Shown here one piece after another: positions 51,479 through 60,559 of a stretch of DNA of 64,000 nucleotides. Where the stretch lies: the NCBI GenBank assembly GCA_020637675.1, contig JACKKD010000003.1, positions 682,001-746,000 of the forward strand. The letters are read 5' to 3'. This DNA is from Paracoccaceae bacterium. Lineage in GTDB: Bacteria > Pseudomonadota > Alphaproteobacteria > Rhodobacterales > Rhodobacteraceae. A program made the translations under genes and the position numbers. The notes under the pieces are model-generated. The model was not told the origin of the DNA, did no database searches, and was given only the letters and a program-made list of their open reading frames with translations. Numbering within the stretch: position 1 is the first letter of the stretch; each line of letters opens with the position of its first letter.

Positions 51479-52534
51479 ATGACGAACCAGCCGCGCATCG
51501 CCTACGTGCTCGACCCGCGTTTCCCGGGCGGCACGTCCGCCGCCGTCGCCGGAGAGATCGCCGCAATTCGCCCGCTAGTCCGGCCCGAAGTCCATGCCGT
51601 CACATCGCGCATGTTTACGGGTCAAAGCCTGTCGCCGGCGCTTGCGGGCGCCTTGGAGGCCGCGGGGATCGATGCCGCCTGGGACGCCCCCGTCATCGCC
51701 GCCGACACGGTGATCCTGCACAATCCTGCCTTCCTCAAGTTCGACAAGACGCTAGGACGCCGCATCGTCGCGCGCGACCTGATCGTGGTGACCCACGAGA
51801 ACTTCCTGCGTCCGGGCGGGGCGGATGGCTTCGATGTAGCCGGCTGCCTCGACCGGATCGACCGCGGCACACTGGCGCTGAGAAAGACGCTCGCACCCGT
51901 TTCGGCGCACAACCGGACGACCGTCACGGACTGGGTCGGGCGAAACGGTCTCCCTCCGGGCTGGTCGATGGCTGCCGATGACTGGTTCAACATCTGCGAC
52001 TTTCCCCTGATGCCGCCCACGGATGCCCCGCGCGACCGGCGCGGGCGCCATTCGCGCCCGGGGTTCGAGAAGTTCCCGCCGCGCGCGGTTCTCGACCTCT
52101 GTTTCCCGCGGCACGCAGAAACGAATGTCATCCTCGGTGCCGAGGTGCTCATGGAGGACGAGGCCTCTGCGACGCACTGGCAACTGCACCCGTTCGGGGG
52201 CCTTGATCTGCCACGCTATTTCGGAATGATCGACTTCATGGTCTATTTCACCGCCCCCACATGGCAGGAAAGCTTCGGCCGCGTGCTGGCGGAAGCCATC
52301 GCCGCCGGGAAGGTCGTGATCTCCGACGCCGCGACGGCGGCCGGATTTGCCGGCGCCGTCGTGGCCGCGCGGCCCGAGGAGGTGGACGAGTTCATCCGGG
52401 GGTTCATCGCGGAGCCGGAACGCTACGCCGCCCAGGTCCGGCTGGCGCAGGCAACGCTCTCGCGCTTTTCGGCGGAGGCGTTCCGGGTGCGCTTCGCCGC
52501 CGCGACGGGTCTTGCCCGAAAGGCCGCGGCATGA
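51479..52534 (+). CDS. Glycosyltransferase, GT4-like
   Basis: 351 residues with the second-half Rossmann signature of family 4 transferases: FTAPTWQESFGRVLAEAIAA with the donor-binding Glu pair, then GKVVISDAATAAGFAG. The N-terminus VLDPRFPGGTSAAVAGEIAA fits the acceptor side. No membrane helix. The start ATG 51479 follows GGAGGGACGG. The stop overlaps the next glycosyltransferase start by 4 bp, so the two probably act on one glycan. Confidence 0.82.
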   Translation: MTNQPRIAYVLDPRFPGGTSAAVAGEIAAIRPLVRPEVHAVTSRMFTGQSLSPALAGALEAAGIDAAWDAPVIAADTVILHNPAFLKFDKTLGRRIVARDLIVVTHENFLRPGGADGFDVAGCLDRIDRGTLALRKTLAPVSAHNRTTVTDWVGRNGLPPGWSMAADDWFNICDFPLMPPTDAPRDRRGRHSRPGFEKFPPRAVLDLCFPRHAETNVILGAEVLMEDEASATHWQLHPFGGLDLPRYFGMIDFMVYFTAPTWQESFGRVLAEAIAAGKVVISDAATAAGFAGAVVAARPEEVDEFIRGFIAEPERYAAQVRLAQATLSRFSAEAFRVRFAAATGLARKAAA

Positions 52535-54603
52535 TCCTGATCGAGGCGGGCGAGCGCACCGACCGGCACTTCGACGCCAAGCTCCTGCTGGCGAGCCAGT
52601 TGGCTGCGCGGGGCCACCCTGTCATCCTCGACGACCGGACGCTGCCCGACCGGCTTGAACGCTACCAGAAGTACGAGGCCGCCCGCTTCCTTGCCGACCT
52701 CGACCGGGTCGAGGTCACCCGCGTCATCGTCATCGGTGCCGATACGATCGGGCAGGATACCTTGAGGGCCCTCAGACACCGTCAGTTCGGACCCGGCGTG
52801 GCGGTTCATGTCGTCGGCCGTTTCGCAGACCGGCAAGCGGCCATCGCGGCGCAGTCCCGCGCCGCCTATGCGCTGGGCCGCGAGCCGGAGGTCGTTGACC
52901 TTGCAGCGCTTCAGGGCCCGACGCTCGTCGCCAATGCGATCTCGCCGCTTGCCGCGGCGCCGGTCCCCAGGCCCCTGCCCGAGCGGACGCCGCAGCTCTT
53001 CGTCGTCTTGCGCCAGGAGGCGCTCGAGGATCCGATGGTCCTTCCGTTTCTGTCGGCGATGGATCAGGTGCCCGGCTTCCGTCTTCACGTCATCCTGCCC
53101 GGCAAGGGCAAGGAGCAGGTGAAAGCGACGCGCTACGCGGGCCTTTCGATCTTCGGCCTCTCGGAACTCTCTCCCGCGACCTTCGCCGCCCGCGCCGACA
53201 TCGCCGCCTTCTTCGGCGACGGCGTTCCGGGTGAGCGGATGGCGGCGCTCGCGCTCGACCTGATGCGGTCCGGGCGGGTCGCAATCGACTGCACCGCGGG
53301 GGCGGGATTCGTGGCCGCGGGGGCCCCGGCGCTGCGGGGGCCCGAAGACCTCGGCGGGCTCGCAAACTACGTCCAGCACACGGTGCTGGTGAACCGCCGG
53401 CAGATCGGGCTTCAGGCGCAGCGCAGCCCCTGGCTCATCGCCCGGTCGGTGGAGCCGCTCGAGTCTGCGCTGGGTATCGCCGCGGAGCCGGCGACGGAAC
53501 CGACGGCCGAGGGCGACGCCGCTCGCAGGATCGTCTTCCTGCCGACGAACGGTGTCGGTCTCGGCCACGCCCGGCGTTGCGCACTTGTGGCGGCCGAACT
53601 TGTCGCCGACGGGGCGGAGCCGGTCTTCGCGGCCTTCCCGAGTTGCATTCCGATGCTGCGGGCGGAGGGCTTCGGCTGCCTGCCGCTGGTCCAGAAGAGC
53701 CCCGACCACCCCGAGGATCACGCCAACGACCTTCTCAACTACCTGCGTCTGCACCGGGCGCTCCGGCCGGGAGATCGCCTGGTCTTCGATGGCGGCTACG
53801 TTTTCGACTCCGTCCTGCGCGTCATCCATGAGCGGGAGATCGACGCGACCTGGATCAGGCGCGGGCTCTGGCAGGCCGGGCAGTTGCAGGGCAGCGCGCT
53901 CGACCGCGAGCGCGCCTTCGCCCACGTCATCGTGCCGGGCGAGGCCTTTGCCGAACTCAACAACGACCGCGGGGGGGCGAAGGTGCACAGTGTCGGGCCG
54001 ATCGTCCAGGAGCGCGCCCTGCCGGACGCATCCGAACGGCGGGTCCGGCGCGACACGCTCGCCGCCCGGCTCGGCACGACTTTCTCCGAGCTTGTCGTCA
54101 CAATGCTGGGCGGCGGCGTGGCGGCCGACCGGACGGCGCAACTCCAGGCCGTGGCCGCGATCAGCGAGGCGCGGAGGGGCTGCCTCAACCTCGTCGTGGT
54201 CTGGCCGGGTGCAGTGGTGCCCCCCGGGATCGCGGGATGGAAACAGACCCGCGTTGTCCAGACCAGGGACGCTCTGTCGCTCTGCCTTCTGGCCGACCTC
54301 GTGATCTCGGCCGCTGGATACAATTCGTTCCACGAAATCCTCTACCACCGGATTCCCGCGATCCTCGTGCCGCAGATGGCCGCGTTCATGGACGACCAGG
54401 AACGCCGCGCCCGCGCCGCGTCCGGGCGCGGGCTGGCCGAAACGGTGCTCGCGCACGAGTTGCTGCTGCTCGACCGCGAGATCGCGACTTTCCTCGATGC
54501 GGGAAAGGCCGACAAGGTGCGCGCGGCGCTGTCGGCTGCCACGTTGCCGGCCCCGGGCAATCGCGCGGCCGCCGACCTGATCCTCGGGGAGGAGGCGCCA
54601 TGA
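52531..54603 (+). CDS. Large glycosyltransferase-like protein, GT28/MurG-type C-terminal half
   Basis: 690 residues, no membrane helix. The C-terminal half (about 330-690) has a GT-B layout with VFLPTNGVGLGHARRCALVA at its start (GHxRR of the GT28 group) and DLVISAAGYNSFHEILYHRI with the donor-site NSFHE signature, so it probably transfers a sugar from a nucleotide donor. The N-terminal half (1-330) is an alpha/beta domain I do not recognise, perhaps a second degenerate GT-B unit. It overlaps both neighbours by 4 bp. Confidence 0.75.
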   Translation: MILIEAGERTDRHFDAKLLLASQLAARGHPVILDDRTLPDRLERYQKYEAARFLADLDRVEVTRVIVIGADTIGQDTLRALRHRQFGPGVAVHVVGRFADRQAAIAAQSRAAYALGREPEVVDLAALQGPTLVANAISPLAAAPVPRPLPERTPQLFVVLRQEALEDPMVLPFLSAMDQVPGFRLHVILPGKGKEQVKATRYAGLSIFGLSELSPATFAARADIAAFFGDGVPGERMAALALDLMRSGRVAIDCTAGAGFVAAGAPALRGPEDLGGLANYVQHTVLVNRRQIGLQAQRSPWLIARSVEPLESALGIAAEPATEPTAEGDAARRIVFLPTNGVGLGHARRCALVAAELVADGAEPVFAAFPSCIPMLRAEGFGCLPLVQKSPDHPEDHANDLLNYLRLHRALRPGDRLVFDGGYVFDSVLRVIHEREIDATWIRRGLWQAGQLQGSALDRERAFAHVIVPGEAFAELNNDRGGAKVHSVGPIVQERALPDASERRVRRDTLAARLGTTFSELVVTMLGGGVAADRTAQLQAVAAISEARRGCLNLVVVWPGAVVPPGIAGWKQTRVVQTRDALSLCLLADLVISAAGYNSFHEILYHRIPAILVPQMAAFMDDQERRARAASGRGLAETVLAHELLLLDREIATFLDAGKADKVRAALSAATLPAPGNRAAADLILGEEAP

Positions 54604-55034
54604 CGCCCGAGCACTGGCTTGCGGTCCTGTCGCGGATTGCACCGGGGGAGCCGGTCGACCTTGACGCGGGCGCGCCCGGCCCGGCCGGGACGGGTTCGGG
54701 GATTGCCGGCTGGACTGCCGCAACGCCACCGCCCTCTCCCCGCCTGTGGCAACGCGGCGATTCCGGCGCCTCATGGATCGGCATCCGCGTCGACGCGCCG
54801 CTCGCCGATCCCGCACGCGCGGCCCTGCGCCTCGCCGCCGCAGCGCTCGAACGGGGCGTGACGCCAGTCATCCTCACCCCGCTCGACTTCACGGGCTTCG
54901 AACGTTTCGGTTTCCGGATCGAACGGTTCGTGCCGGGCGCGGGCGCCGACCGCGCGGCCTGGGAGGCCGAGATGACCGCCTTCTGGTCCCTCGCCCTCAT
55001 CATCGATGCGGCCGACGTCGCCTTGCTCGGCTGA
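54600..55034 (+). CDS. Small protein of unknown function in the glycosyltransferase operon
   Basis: 144 residues without signal peptide or membrane helix. No motif recognised. The start ATG 54600 overlaps the stop of the large glycosyltransferase (ATGA), which supports it as a real, coupled gene. The Asp/Glu-rich C-terminus ends LIIDAADVALLG. Confidence 0.6.
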   Translation: MTPEHWLAVLSRIAPGEPVDLDAGAPGPAGTGSGIAGWTAATPPPSPRLWQRGDSGASWIGIRVDAPLADPARAALRLAAAALERGVTPVILTPLDFTGFERFGFRIERFVPGAGADRAAWEAEMTAFWSLALIIDAADVALLG

Positions 55035-55123
55035 GCCGGGGGCCTGGTCATCGGACCAAAGCCCGTAGCCTGCGGCGGTCTTCGCCCCTAGAACCGGGGC
55101 AGGAACAGACTGCCGGACGGGCG

Positions 55124-56521
55124 ATGCGGGGATCACTGAACTCCTGGAACAGGCTTTCGCTCGCGGCGCAGTTCGCCCTGGCAGGCGGGATCGTCATGAT
55201 CCTGTCGATGCTGCTGATCGGCCGGGTCGTGACCGCACGTATCGAGGACGGCGTGGTCCGCAACACCGCCTATGCGACATCGCAATACATGGACAGCATC
55301 ATCGCCCCGCTCGCCCAGGATCTCGCCGAGGTGGACATGCTGTCGCCGGGCGCGCGGCGGGCACTAGACGAGGTCTTCACGGGCACGCCGCTTGGCGAGC
55401 GGGTGGTGTCCTTCAAGCTTTGGAAGCCCGATGGCCACATTGCCCATGCCTCCGATCCCGCCATCATAGGCCAAACCTTCGCCGTGACGGACAACCTGAA
55501 GGCCGCCTTCGATGGCGAGACCCGCGCCGATTTCGAGGATCTGGGTGACGAGGAGGACCGAGGGGAAAATGCGCTCGGCCTGCCGCTTCTGGAAGTCTAT
55601 TCGCCCGTCCGAGAGGCCTGGTCGGGCCGTGTCATCGCCGTGGCGGAGTTCTACGAAGTCGCAACCAAGCTCCAGCAGGACCTGGGCGCGGCGCGTCGCA
55701 ATGCCTGGATCGCCGTCGCGGTCACCTTCCTGTCCATCGGCAGTGTGCTCTATCTCATCGTCTTGCGCGGCAGTCGCACCATCGACCGCCAGCGGGCGGA
55801 ACTGACCGCTCGGCTCGACGATCTCGCGGCGCTGTCGGCCCACAATGCGGCGCTCCGCGCTCGCGTCCAGCACGCGGCGGCCCGCGCCTCGGCAATGAAC
55901 GATCAGGCATTGCGGCGGATCGGGGCCGACCTGCACGACGGGCCGGCGCAGCTTCTGGGCTTCGCGGCGCTGAGGCTGGACGCCTTGCGTGGCGAGGTGG
56001 CGGACGCCGCCGAACTCGACGCCGTGGAGCGCGCGGTGAAGGACGCGATCCGCGAGATCAGGTCGATCTCGAAGGGTCTTTCGCTGCCCGACATCGAAGC
56101 GCGCCCGTCCTGCGACATCGTCCGTGGCGTCGCCGAGGCCCATGCGGCACGCACGGGGGTGCCCGTCACGGTCACTTGCGACATGGCCGGCCCCGATGGC
56201 TTGGCGCAGGCCGTGAAGATCTGCCTTTTCCGCTTCGTTCAGGAGGGCCTGAACAACGCCTGGCGCTATGCTGGCGGGGCCGCGCAGGAGGTTGCCCTGT
56301 CGTTCAGAAGCGGCATCCTGAGGCTTTCGGTCCGGGACCGGGGGCCGGGCATCGCAGTCGCCGCCTCTGGCCTTCCGGAAGGTGGCGGAGATTTCTCGGG
56401 CATCGGGCTTTCGGGCCTGCGGAACCGCGTCGAAAGCCTTGGTGGCACGTTCACGGTGCGCAACCGCACCGATGGACCGGGCACCGAGATCGCCATGGAA
56501 CTGGATACAAGGGGGACATGA
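55124..56521 (+). CDS. Sensor histidine kinase (HisKA_3/NarX-like)
   Basis: 465 residues. Two membrane helices (about 16-38 and 190-210) bracket a periplasmic sensor region of about 150 residues. The phosphoacceptor helix carries LHDGPAQLLGFAALRL and the ATPase part has FVQEGLNNAWRYAGG (N-box) and DRGPGIAV plus GIGLSGLRNRVESLGG. It therefore belongs to the HisKA_3 group that pairs with NarL-type regulators. The response-regulator gene overlaps its stop. The ribosome-binding site before ATG 55124 is weak. Confidence 0.9.
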   Translation: MRGSLNSWNRLSLAAQFALAGGIVMILSMLLIGRVVTARIEDGVVRNTAYATSQYMDSIIAPLAQDLAEVDMLSPGARRALDEVFTGTPLGERVVSFKLWKPDGHIAHASDPAIIGQTFAVTDNLKAAFDGETRADFEDLGDEEDRGENALGLPLLEVYSPVREAWSGRVIAVAEFYEVATKLQQDLGAARRNAWIAVAVTFLSIGSVLYLIVLRGSRTIDRQRAELTARLDDLAALSAHNAALRARVQHAAARASAMNDQALRRIGADLHDGPAQLLGFAALRLDALRGEVADAAELDAVERAVKDAIREIRSISKGLSLPDIEARPSCDIVRGVAEAHAARTGVPVTVTCDMAGPDGLAQAVKICLFRFVQEGLNNAWRYAGGAAQEVALSFRSGILRLSVRDRGPGIAVAASGLPEGGGDFSGIGLSGLRNRVESLGGTFTVRNRTDGPGTEIAMELDTRGT

Positions 56522-57165
56522 TGGACAAGATCCGCGTCGTGGTCGCCGACGACCACCCGCTCTATCGCGAGGGCGTGGCGCGAAGCCTCGCCGATGACGC
56601 GGCCTTCGCCGTCGTCGGGCAGGCGTCGGACGCGGACGCGGCCGTGGAACTTGCCCAGCGGCTTGCTCCGGACATCGTTCTGCTCGACATCTCGATGCCG
56701 GCCGGCGGCGGCATCTCCGCGCTGAGGCGGATCATGGCGGGTGCTCTCCCGCCGAAGGTGGCGATGCTGACCGTGTCGGAAGAGGACGACGACGTGATGC
56801 AGGCCCTGAAGGCCGGTGCCGTTGGCTACATCCTGAAGGGCGTGGGCTCGCGCGAGCTCGTCTCCATCGTCAAGGATGTGGCCCGCGGGCAGTCCTATGT
56901 CTCGCCTACGCTCGCCGCCCGCATCCTCAACGCCATGCGCGAGGGCGGGCCGAAGCGGCCTGAGAACCCGCTCGACGACCTCTCGAAGCGCGAAGAGGAC
57001 ATCCTGAGTCTGGTGGCTGAAGGCAAGAGCAACAAGGAGGTGGGCCGCGCACTCGACCTGCAGGAGAAGACGGTCAAGCACTACATGACGACAATCCTGC
57101 AGAAACTCCATGTGCGCAATCGCGTGGAGGCGGCCGTGATGGCGCGCGAGCACTGGAAGAAGTGA
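56518..57165 (+). CDS. NarL-family response regulator
   Basis: 215 residues: receiver domain with the acidic pair in VVADDHPLYREG, phosphoacceptor Asp in IVLLDISMP and switch residues Thr/Lys (MLTVSEED, YILKGV), then a LuxR-type helix-turn-helix (LSKREEDILSLVAEGKSNKE). The start ATG 56518 overlaps the kinase stop, with AAGGGGG upstream. It is the partner of the kinase. It may control the two acidic exported proteins that lie next to it on the other strand, which is inferred from position only. Confidence 0.9.
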   Translation: MMDKIRVVVADDHPLYREGVARSLADDAAFAVVGQASDADAAVELAQRLAPDIVLLDISMPAGGGISALRRIMAGALPPKVAMLTVSEEDDDVMQALKAGAVGYILKGVGSRELVSIVKDVARGQSYVSPTLAARILNAMREGGPKRPENPLDDLSKREEDILSLVAEGKSNKEVGRALDLQEKTVKHYMTTILQKLHVRNRVEAAVMAREHWKK

Positions 57166-57189
57166 CCCGCGGCTTGGCGACAGGGGCTC

Positions 57190-57867
57190 TCAGTCAAGCG
57201 AGAACATGCCGCGGATGCGGATGACGTCGGCGGCCGTGACCGGCCGCCGGGCGACGGTGCGGCCCTTGGGGTCCTTGACGACGTAGGAGCCCCGGGTGAC
57301 GATCTCGCGCCAGCCACGGAAGTCCGTCACCTCTATGGCCGCGCCTCGCTCGGCAATCTCGACGACGGCCTCGATCTGCCGGCCACCGCCCCTGCGCTTG
57401 GCGATTTCGCCGAAGGACCTGAGCCGCGTCTCGTCCTCGCGGTCTGCTGCACGGGTTGCAACCATACGCCCGCGCGGATCAAGCGTTTCGAACCGACCGC
57501 CGCGGACGCGTTCCACATGGCCGTCGGCGAAACGGACGGTGATCCCGTCGAGTCCAAAGGTGTTGGCGCCGCGCGACGCAGAGGAAGGGGCGCTGCCCGA
57601 AGTCGCGCCGGCGGAACCTCCCGACGTGGCCGACCCGGAACTTGAGCTGCCCGGCCCAGAGCCGCCCGGCCCAGAGCTGCCAGAGCCAGAACTGCCAGAG
57701 CCGGAACTCCCGGATCCACCCGAGTCGTCATCGTCGTCGTCGTCATCATTCGACGATCCGCTCTTGGCGAAGGCCGCACCTCCCTTCCCGTCGGGCTTGA
57801 AATGCACCACGGGCGACGCACCCCAGACGAGTGCGGACAGAAGCAGGAGGATCAGGAACGAACGCAT
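57190..57867 (-). CDS. Acidic low-complexity exported protein with two copies of a small repeat
   Basis: 225 residues. Signal peptide MRSFLILLLLSALVWGASP, a block of eight Asp (41-48), then Ser/Gly-rich repeats (49-100), then two copies of a roughly 45-residue unit, recognisable as GRFETLDPRGRMV and GSYVVKDPKGRTV. I prefer ATG 57867, with GGAG 6 bp upstream, over 57879. It is paralogous to the next gene, which holds one copy of the unit. I know no function; the Asp run suggests calcium binding at the cell surface. It converges with the response regulator. Confidence 0.72.
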   Translation of the reverse strand: MRSFLILLLLSALVWGASPVVHFKPDGKGGAAFAKSGSSNDDDDDDDDSGGSGSSGSGSSGSGSSGPGGSGPGSSSSGSATSGGSAGATSGSAPSSASRGANTFGLDGITVRFADGHVERVRGGRFETLDPRGRMVATRAADREDETRLRSFGEIAKRRGGGRQIEAVVEIAERGAAIEVTDFRGWREIVTRGSYVVKDPKGRTVARRPVTAADVIRIRGMFSLD

Positions 57868-57966
57868 TTCGCGCTCCATCCGGTTGGCATCGGCTTCTCA
57901 CTCGAAGGGGGCGCGGCATGCCGCCGCGCCACGCCCCGTTTCATCGCATTCAGTCTGACCGCAGGC

Positions 57967-58413
57967 TCAGCGCAGGGCCAGCAGACGGTCGATGTCGGCC
58001 TGTGTCGCCTGACGCTCCTCCACTGTCCGGCCCGCCGAGTTCTTGCGCTCATAGCGACCGTTCCCGATCTCTTCCCTGCTGCCATCGGAGTAGGTCACTT
58101 CCATGCCGGAGGACGAGACTTCGATCTTCGTCACGTCGGACCCGCCGCCGGCTCCGCCGGTCGTGCCGCCGGAGCCGGACGAGTCGTCACCATCGTCACC
58201 AGAGTCGTCGTCGCTGCCGTGACCGCCGCTGCCCCCCTTGTCGTCATCACCATCGTCGTCGTCGCTGCCGTTTTTCGCCAGCGCGTGGGCGGACTTGAGG
58301 GCGACGAGGCCGGAACCGCCGTCGAAGGCGAATTTCACGGGCATCGCCACGAGAAAGGCCGCCGTGCCAAGGACGATGGCAAGTTTTCCGGGGGTGTAGA
58401 ACAGTTTGTCCAT
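57967..58413 (-). CDS. Acidic low-complexity exported protein with one copy of the small repeat
   Basis: 148 residues. An N-terminal hydrophobic segment (about 10-30) is followed by Asp/Gly-rich stretches (50-80, for example DDDDGDDD) and one copy of the repeat unit ending GRYERKNSAGRTV. ATG 58413 has GGAG 6 bp upstream, the same layout as in the neighbouring paralogue. The two genes are tandem on the minus strand, 99 bp apart, and look like a duplication. Function unknown. Confidence 0.7.
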   Translation of the reverse strand: MDKLFYTPGKLAIVLGTAAFLVAMPVKFAFDGGSGLVALKSAHALAKNGSDDDDGDDDKGGSGGHGSDDDSGDDGDDSSGSGGTTGGAGGGSDVTKIEVSSSGMEVTYSDGSREEIGNGRYERKNSAGRTVEERQATQADIDRLLALR

Positions 58414-58598
58414 TTTGTGCTCCATCGGGTTCTGCCGCGATCGTCGCGGCCCTGTACACCCTCTTCACACGAAGAAATCCGGTCGGAAATCGGCGAAAGA
58501 CCTCCGCCAGGTCGGGTGCGGACCACTTCCGCTGTACCATCCGACCGTGGCCGGTGCCTGTCATCGGACCAAGGTCTGATATTCGCCGCGGCGCAGGC

Positions 58599-59646
58599 TC
58601 AGTCGGGCTGGAAGCCACCTATGAGTTGGCGCAGGCCGAACAGGCCGACTTCCGCGATCGCGGCCCGCGTCACGGGGGCGGAGGCGGCAAGCGTCGCCAT
58701 CGCAGTCACCCCCTGGCCCACAGAACAACCCAGCGCCAGCGTGCCGCCTATACCCATCAACGCTGCGCCGGATACCTGCCGGCCCAGTTCGCGCGGGTCC
58801 TCGCAGGGATCCCAGCGGAACAGGCCGAGGATCATCGAGCCGCAGAAGGCGCCGACAAGAACGCCGGCGACCAGGCCGACGGAAAAGGTGATGCCGCCCC
58901 TCGTCGAGGTCATGAGGAAGATGATGGTATGACCAAGCGGCGCGGTGAAGGAGGGGCCTTCCACACCGATCTCGCCGAGACTTGCATCGGAGATCCAGGT
59001 GGTCGCGACGAAGCACCAGACCACCGAAATGCCTGCGGCGACGCCGCAGGCAGTCTGGGCGCGCCGGCGCCTCAAGGGCGCGTGCGACAGGGCCCAGCCG
59101 AGGGCGCCCATCCCGGCGACGATGGCGAAGGCCAAACGGGGGCAGGCCGGTCCTCGCGGCGAGCCAGTGGGCGATCCCCTGCGGCCCGGTGGCCTCGGCC
59201 TGAGGGAAGAGGGCTGTCCGCAAAGAAGCGATCAGGCCCGTTACCGTCACGAAGGCGAAGATGCCGATGACCACAACCGCGACAAGAGACCTGAGGTCCC
59301 CGCCGCCGAACCGAACCAGCGCGCCGAAGCCGCAGTTCCCGGCCATCGCCATACCATAGCCGAAGATCAGTCCGCCGATGATCGAGGCGGCGGGGCTCCA
59401 GGCGATCGAGTGTTAGTAGGTTGCCGTCGGCGCGGCGAAGCCGAGGGCCTCGGCCAGGAATGTGCCGACGATGGCAACCCCGAGGACGATCCCCCAGAGT
59501 CGCCGGCGTCGCTGGTCGGCGCCGTAGACGGCCGCTTCGAGCGCGCCCAGCGTGCAGAAGTCCCCCAGCCGTGCGGCAAGGCCGAGGGCCGCTCCGCCAA
59601 TCAGTCCTGCCAGCGCGGCGAGCACGCCCGGTGGTATCGTCTCCAT
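58599..59646 (-). pseudogene. Broken YeeE/YedE-type sulfur-compound transporter
   Basis: The minus strand encodes a protein of the YeeE/YedE family (thiosulfate/sulfur transport), with the hallmark AGNCGFGALVRFGGGDLRS and IGGTLALGCSVGQGVTA. It starts at ATG 59646. An in-frame TAA at 59413-59415 interrupts it where PTATY should run on into SIAWSPA. A second lesion is a one-base insertion near 59135 (GTTTGGCC) that shifts the frame before AIVAGMGALGWALSHAP. The two lesions make a functional product unlikely. It lies 45 bp downstream of the ArsR repressor gene. Confidence 0.8.
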
Positions 59647-59691
59647 GATCTCTCCCCTCGTGGGTCCGGTCCCCCCAGTCGCGCCTCTGCC

Positions 59692-60090
59692 CTAGCGACA
59701 GAAGAGTTCGTTCAACAATCCGATCATCCGTGCGGTCTTCGGATCGCTCAAGGAATAGTAGATCGCCTTTCCGTCGCGTCGTGCCTTCACAAGACCTTCG
59801 AACCTGAGCCGAGCGAGCTGCTGGCTGACGGCCGCCTGACGTGACGCCAGCAGAGATTCGAGTTCCGTCACCGATTTCTCGCCGTCGAGAAGGTGGCAGA
59901 GGATCATCAGGCGCCCCTCGTGGGCGAGCGCCTTGAGGTATCCGGCCGCCTCGTCGGCCTGGGCCGTCAGTTCCTCGGCCGTGACCCGCGGCGCGCCGCA
60001 TGCTGCCGCACTGAGTTCTGCGGGGGCCGCGTCACCGGTCCCGCCGGGCGGCCCGGTTCGTTTGCGGCCCCCCCGGTGCCAGCCCGTCAT
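59692..60090 (-). CDS. ArsR-family repressor, thiol/sulfide-sensing type
   Basis: 132 residues with a winged helix (GEKSVTELESLLASRQAAVS and QQLARLRFEGLVKARRDGKA). Cys65 in LMILCHLL and Cys131 in NELFCR sit in the places of the redox-active pair of SqrR/BigR, which form a polysulfide bridge when persulfide is present and then release DNA. The start ATG 60090 overlaps the soxS stop by 4 bp (ATGA). It lies in a Sox remnant and likely represses soxS and the adjacent genes from the inverted repeat at 60480-60497. Confidence 0.88.
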   Translation of the reverse strand: MTGWHRGGRKRTGPPGGTGDAAPAELSAAACGAPRVTAEELTAQADEAAGYLKALAHEGRLMILCHLLDGEKSVTELESLLASRQAAVSQQLARLRFEGLVKARRDGKAIYYSLSDPKTARMIGLLNELFCR

Positions 60091-60455
60091 GGCGCCGCCT
60101 TCCCGGGGTCCTCTCCCGCGTCGGCCAGCATCCGCGCCATCAAGCCCCAGAAGAAATCCTCACCCGGATAGCCCTCGATCCGGCCGGATTCCCGGCCGTC
60201 GCGGACGAGGATGAAGGTGGGCGTGAAGACAGGGGCGGGGCCGAGTGCCACGTCCTCGGGGTAGGGGCCCTTGGGCTGCACCCGCTCCAAGGGCGCCGAC
60301 TGGCCCTCGGGAGTCCTGGGATAGACGGGCGCGACCTCTGTGTCCCAGCGCGCGCAACAGGCGCAGCCCGGCTGCTCGATCATCAGGAGCTGCACATCGG
60401 CCCCGACCGGCGTGCCCGCCGCGACTGTCAGGGCCAGGACGAGCGCGCGCAGCAT
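60087..60455 (-). CDS. soxS: SoxS-like thioredoxin-family protein
   Basis: 122 residues: signal peptide MLRALVLALTVAAGTPVGA, then MIEQPGCACCARWDTEVAPVYP with the CxxC active site (CACC), and FTPTFILVRDGRESGRIEGY PGEDFFW near the C-terminus. This matches SoxS, a periplasmic thiol-disulfide protein needed to keep the sulfur-oxidising (Sox) system active. It is coupled to the ArsR gene downstream. The rest of the sox genes are absent or broken here, so its present role is uncertain. Confidence 0.85.
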   Translation of the reverse strand: MLRALVLALTVAAGTPVGADVQLLMIEQPGCACCARWDTEVAPVYPRTPEGQSAPLERVQPKGPYPEDVALGPAPVFTPTFILVRDGRESGRIEGYPGEDFFWGLMARMLADAGEDPGKAAP

Positions 60456-60479
60456 GTTGACGCCTCATCGTTTGTATAT

Positions 60480-60497
60480 AAACATTGTAATATGTTT
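60480..60497. promoter_or_regulatory. AT-rich inverted repeat, candidate ArsR operator
   Basis: AAACAT-N6-ATGTTT, preceded by TATAT, is an AT-rich palindrome in the 100-bp gap between soxS and the soxV remnant. The adjacent ArsR repressor is the obvious candidate binder, giving autorepression of soxS-arsR. Confidence 0.5.
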
Positions 60498-60559
60498 CAG
60501 CGTTCCGGGCAAGGCAGGGAGGAAGCCGTCCCGTTGGACCCAACCTCAGTGATGCGCGG

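Noticed and set aside
57590..57760. Ser/Gly/Pro repeat tract as a possible CRISPR or tandem-repeat array
   Set aside because: The short DNA repeats encode the low-complexity Ser/Gly stretch of an exported protein; there are no spacers.
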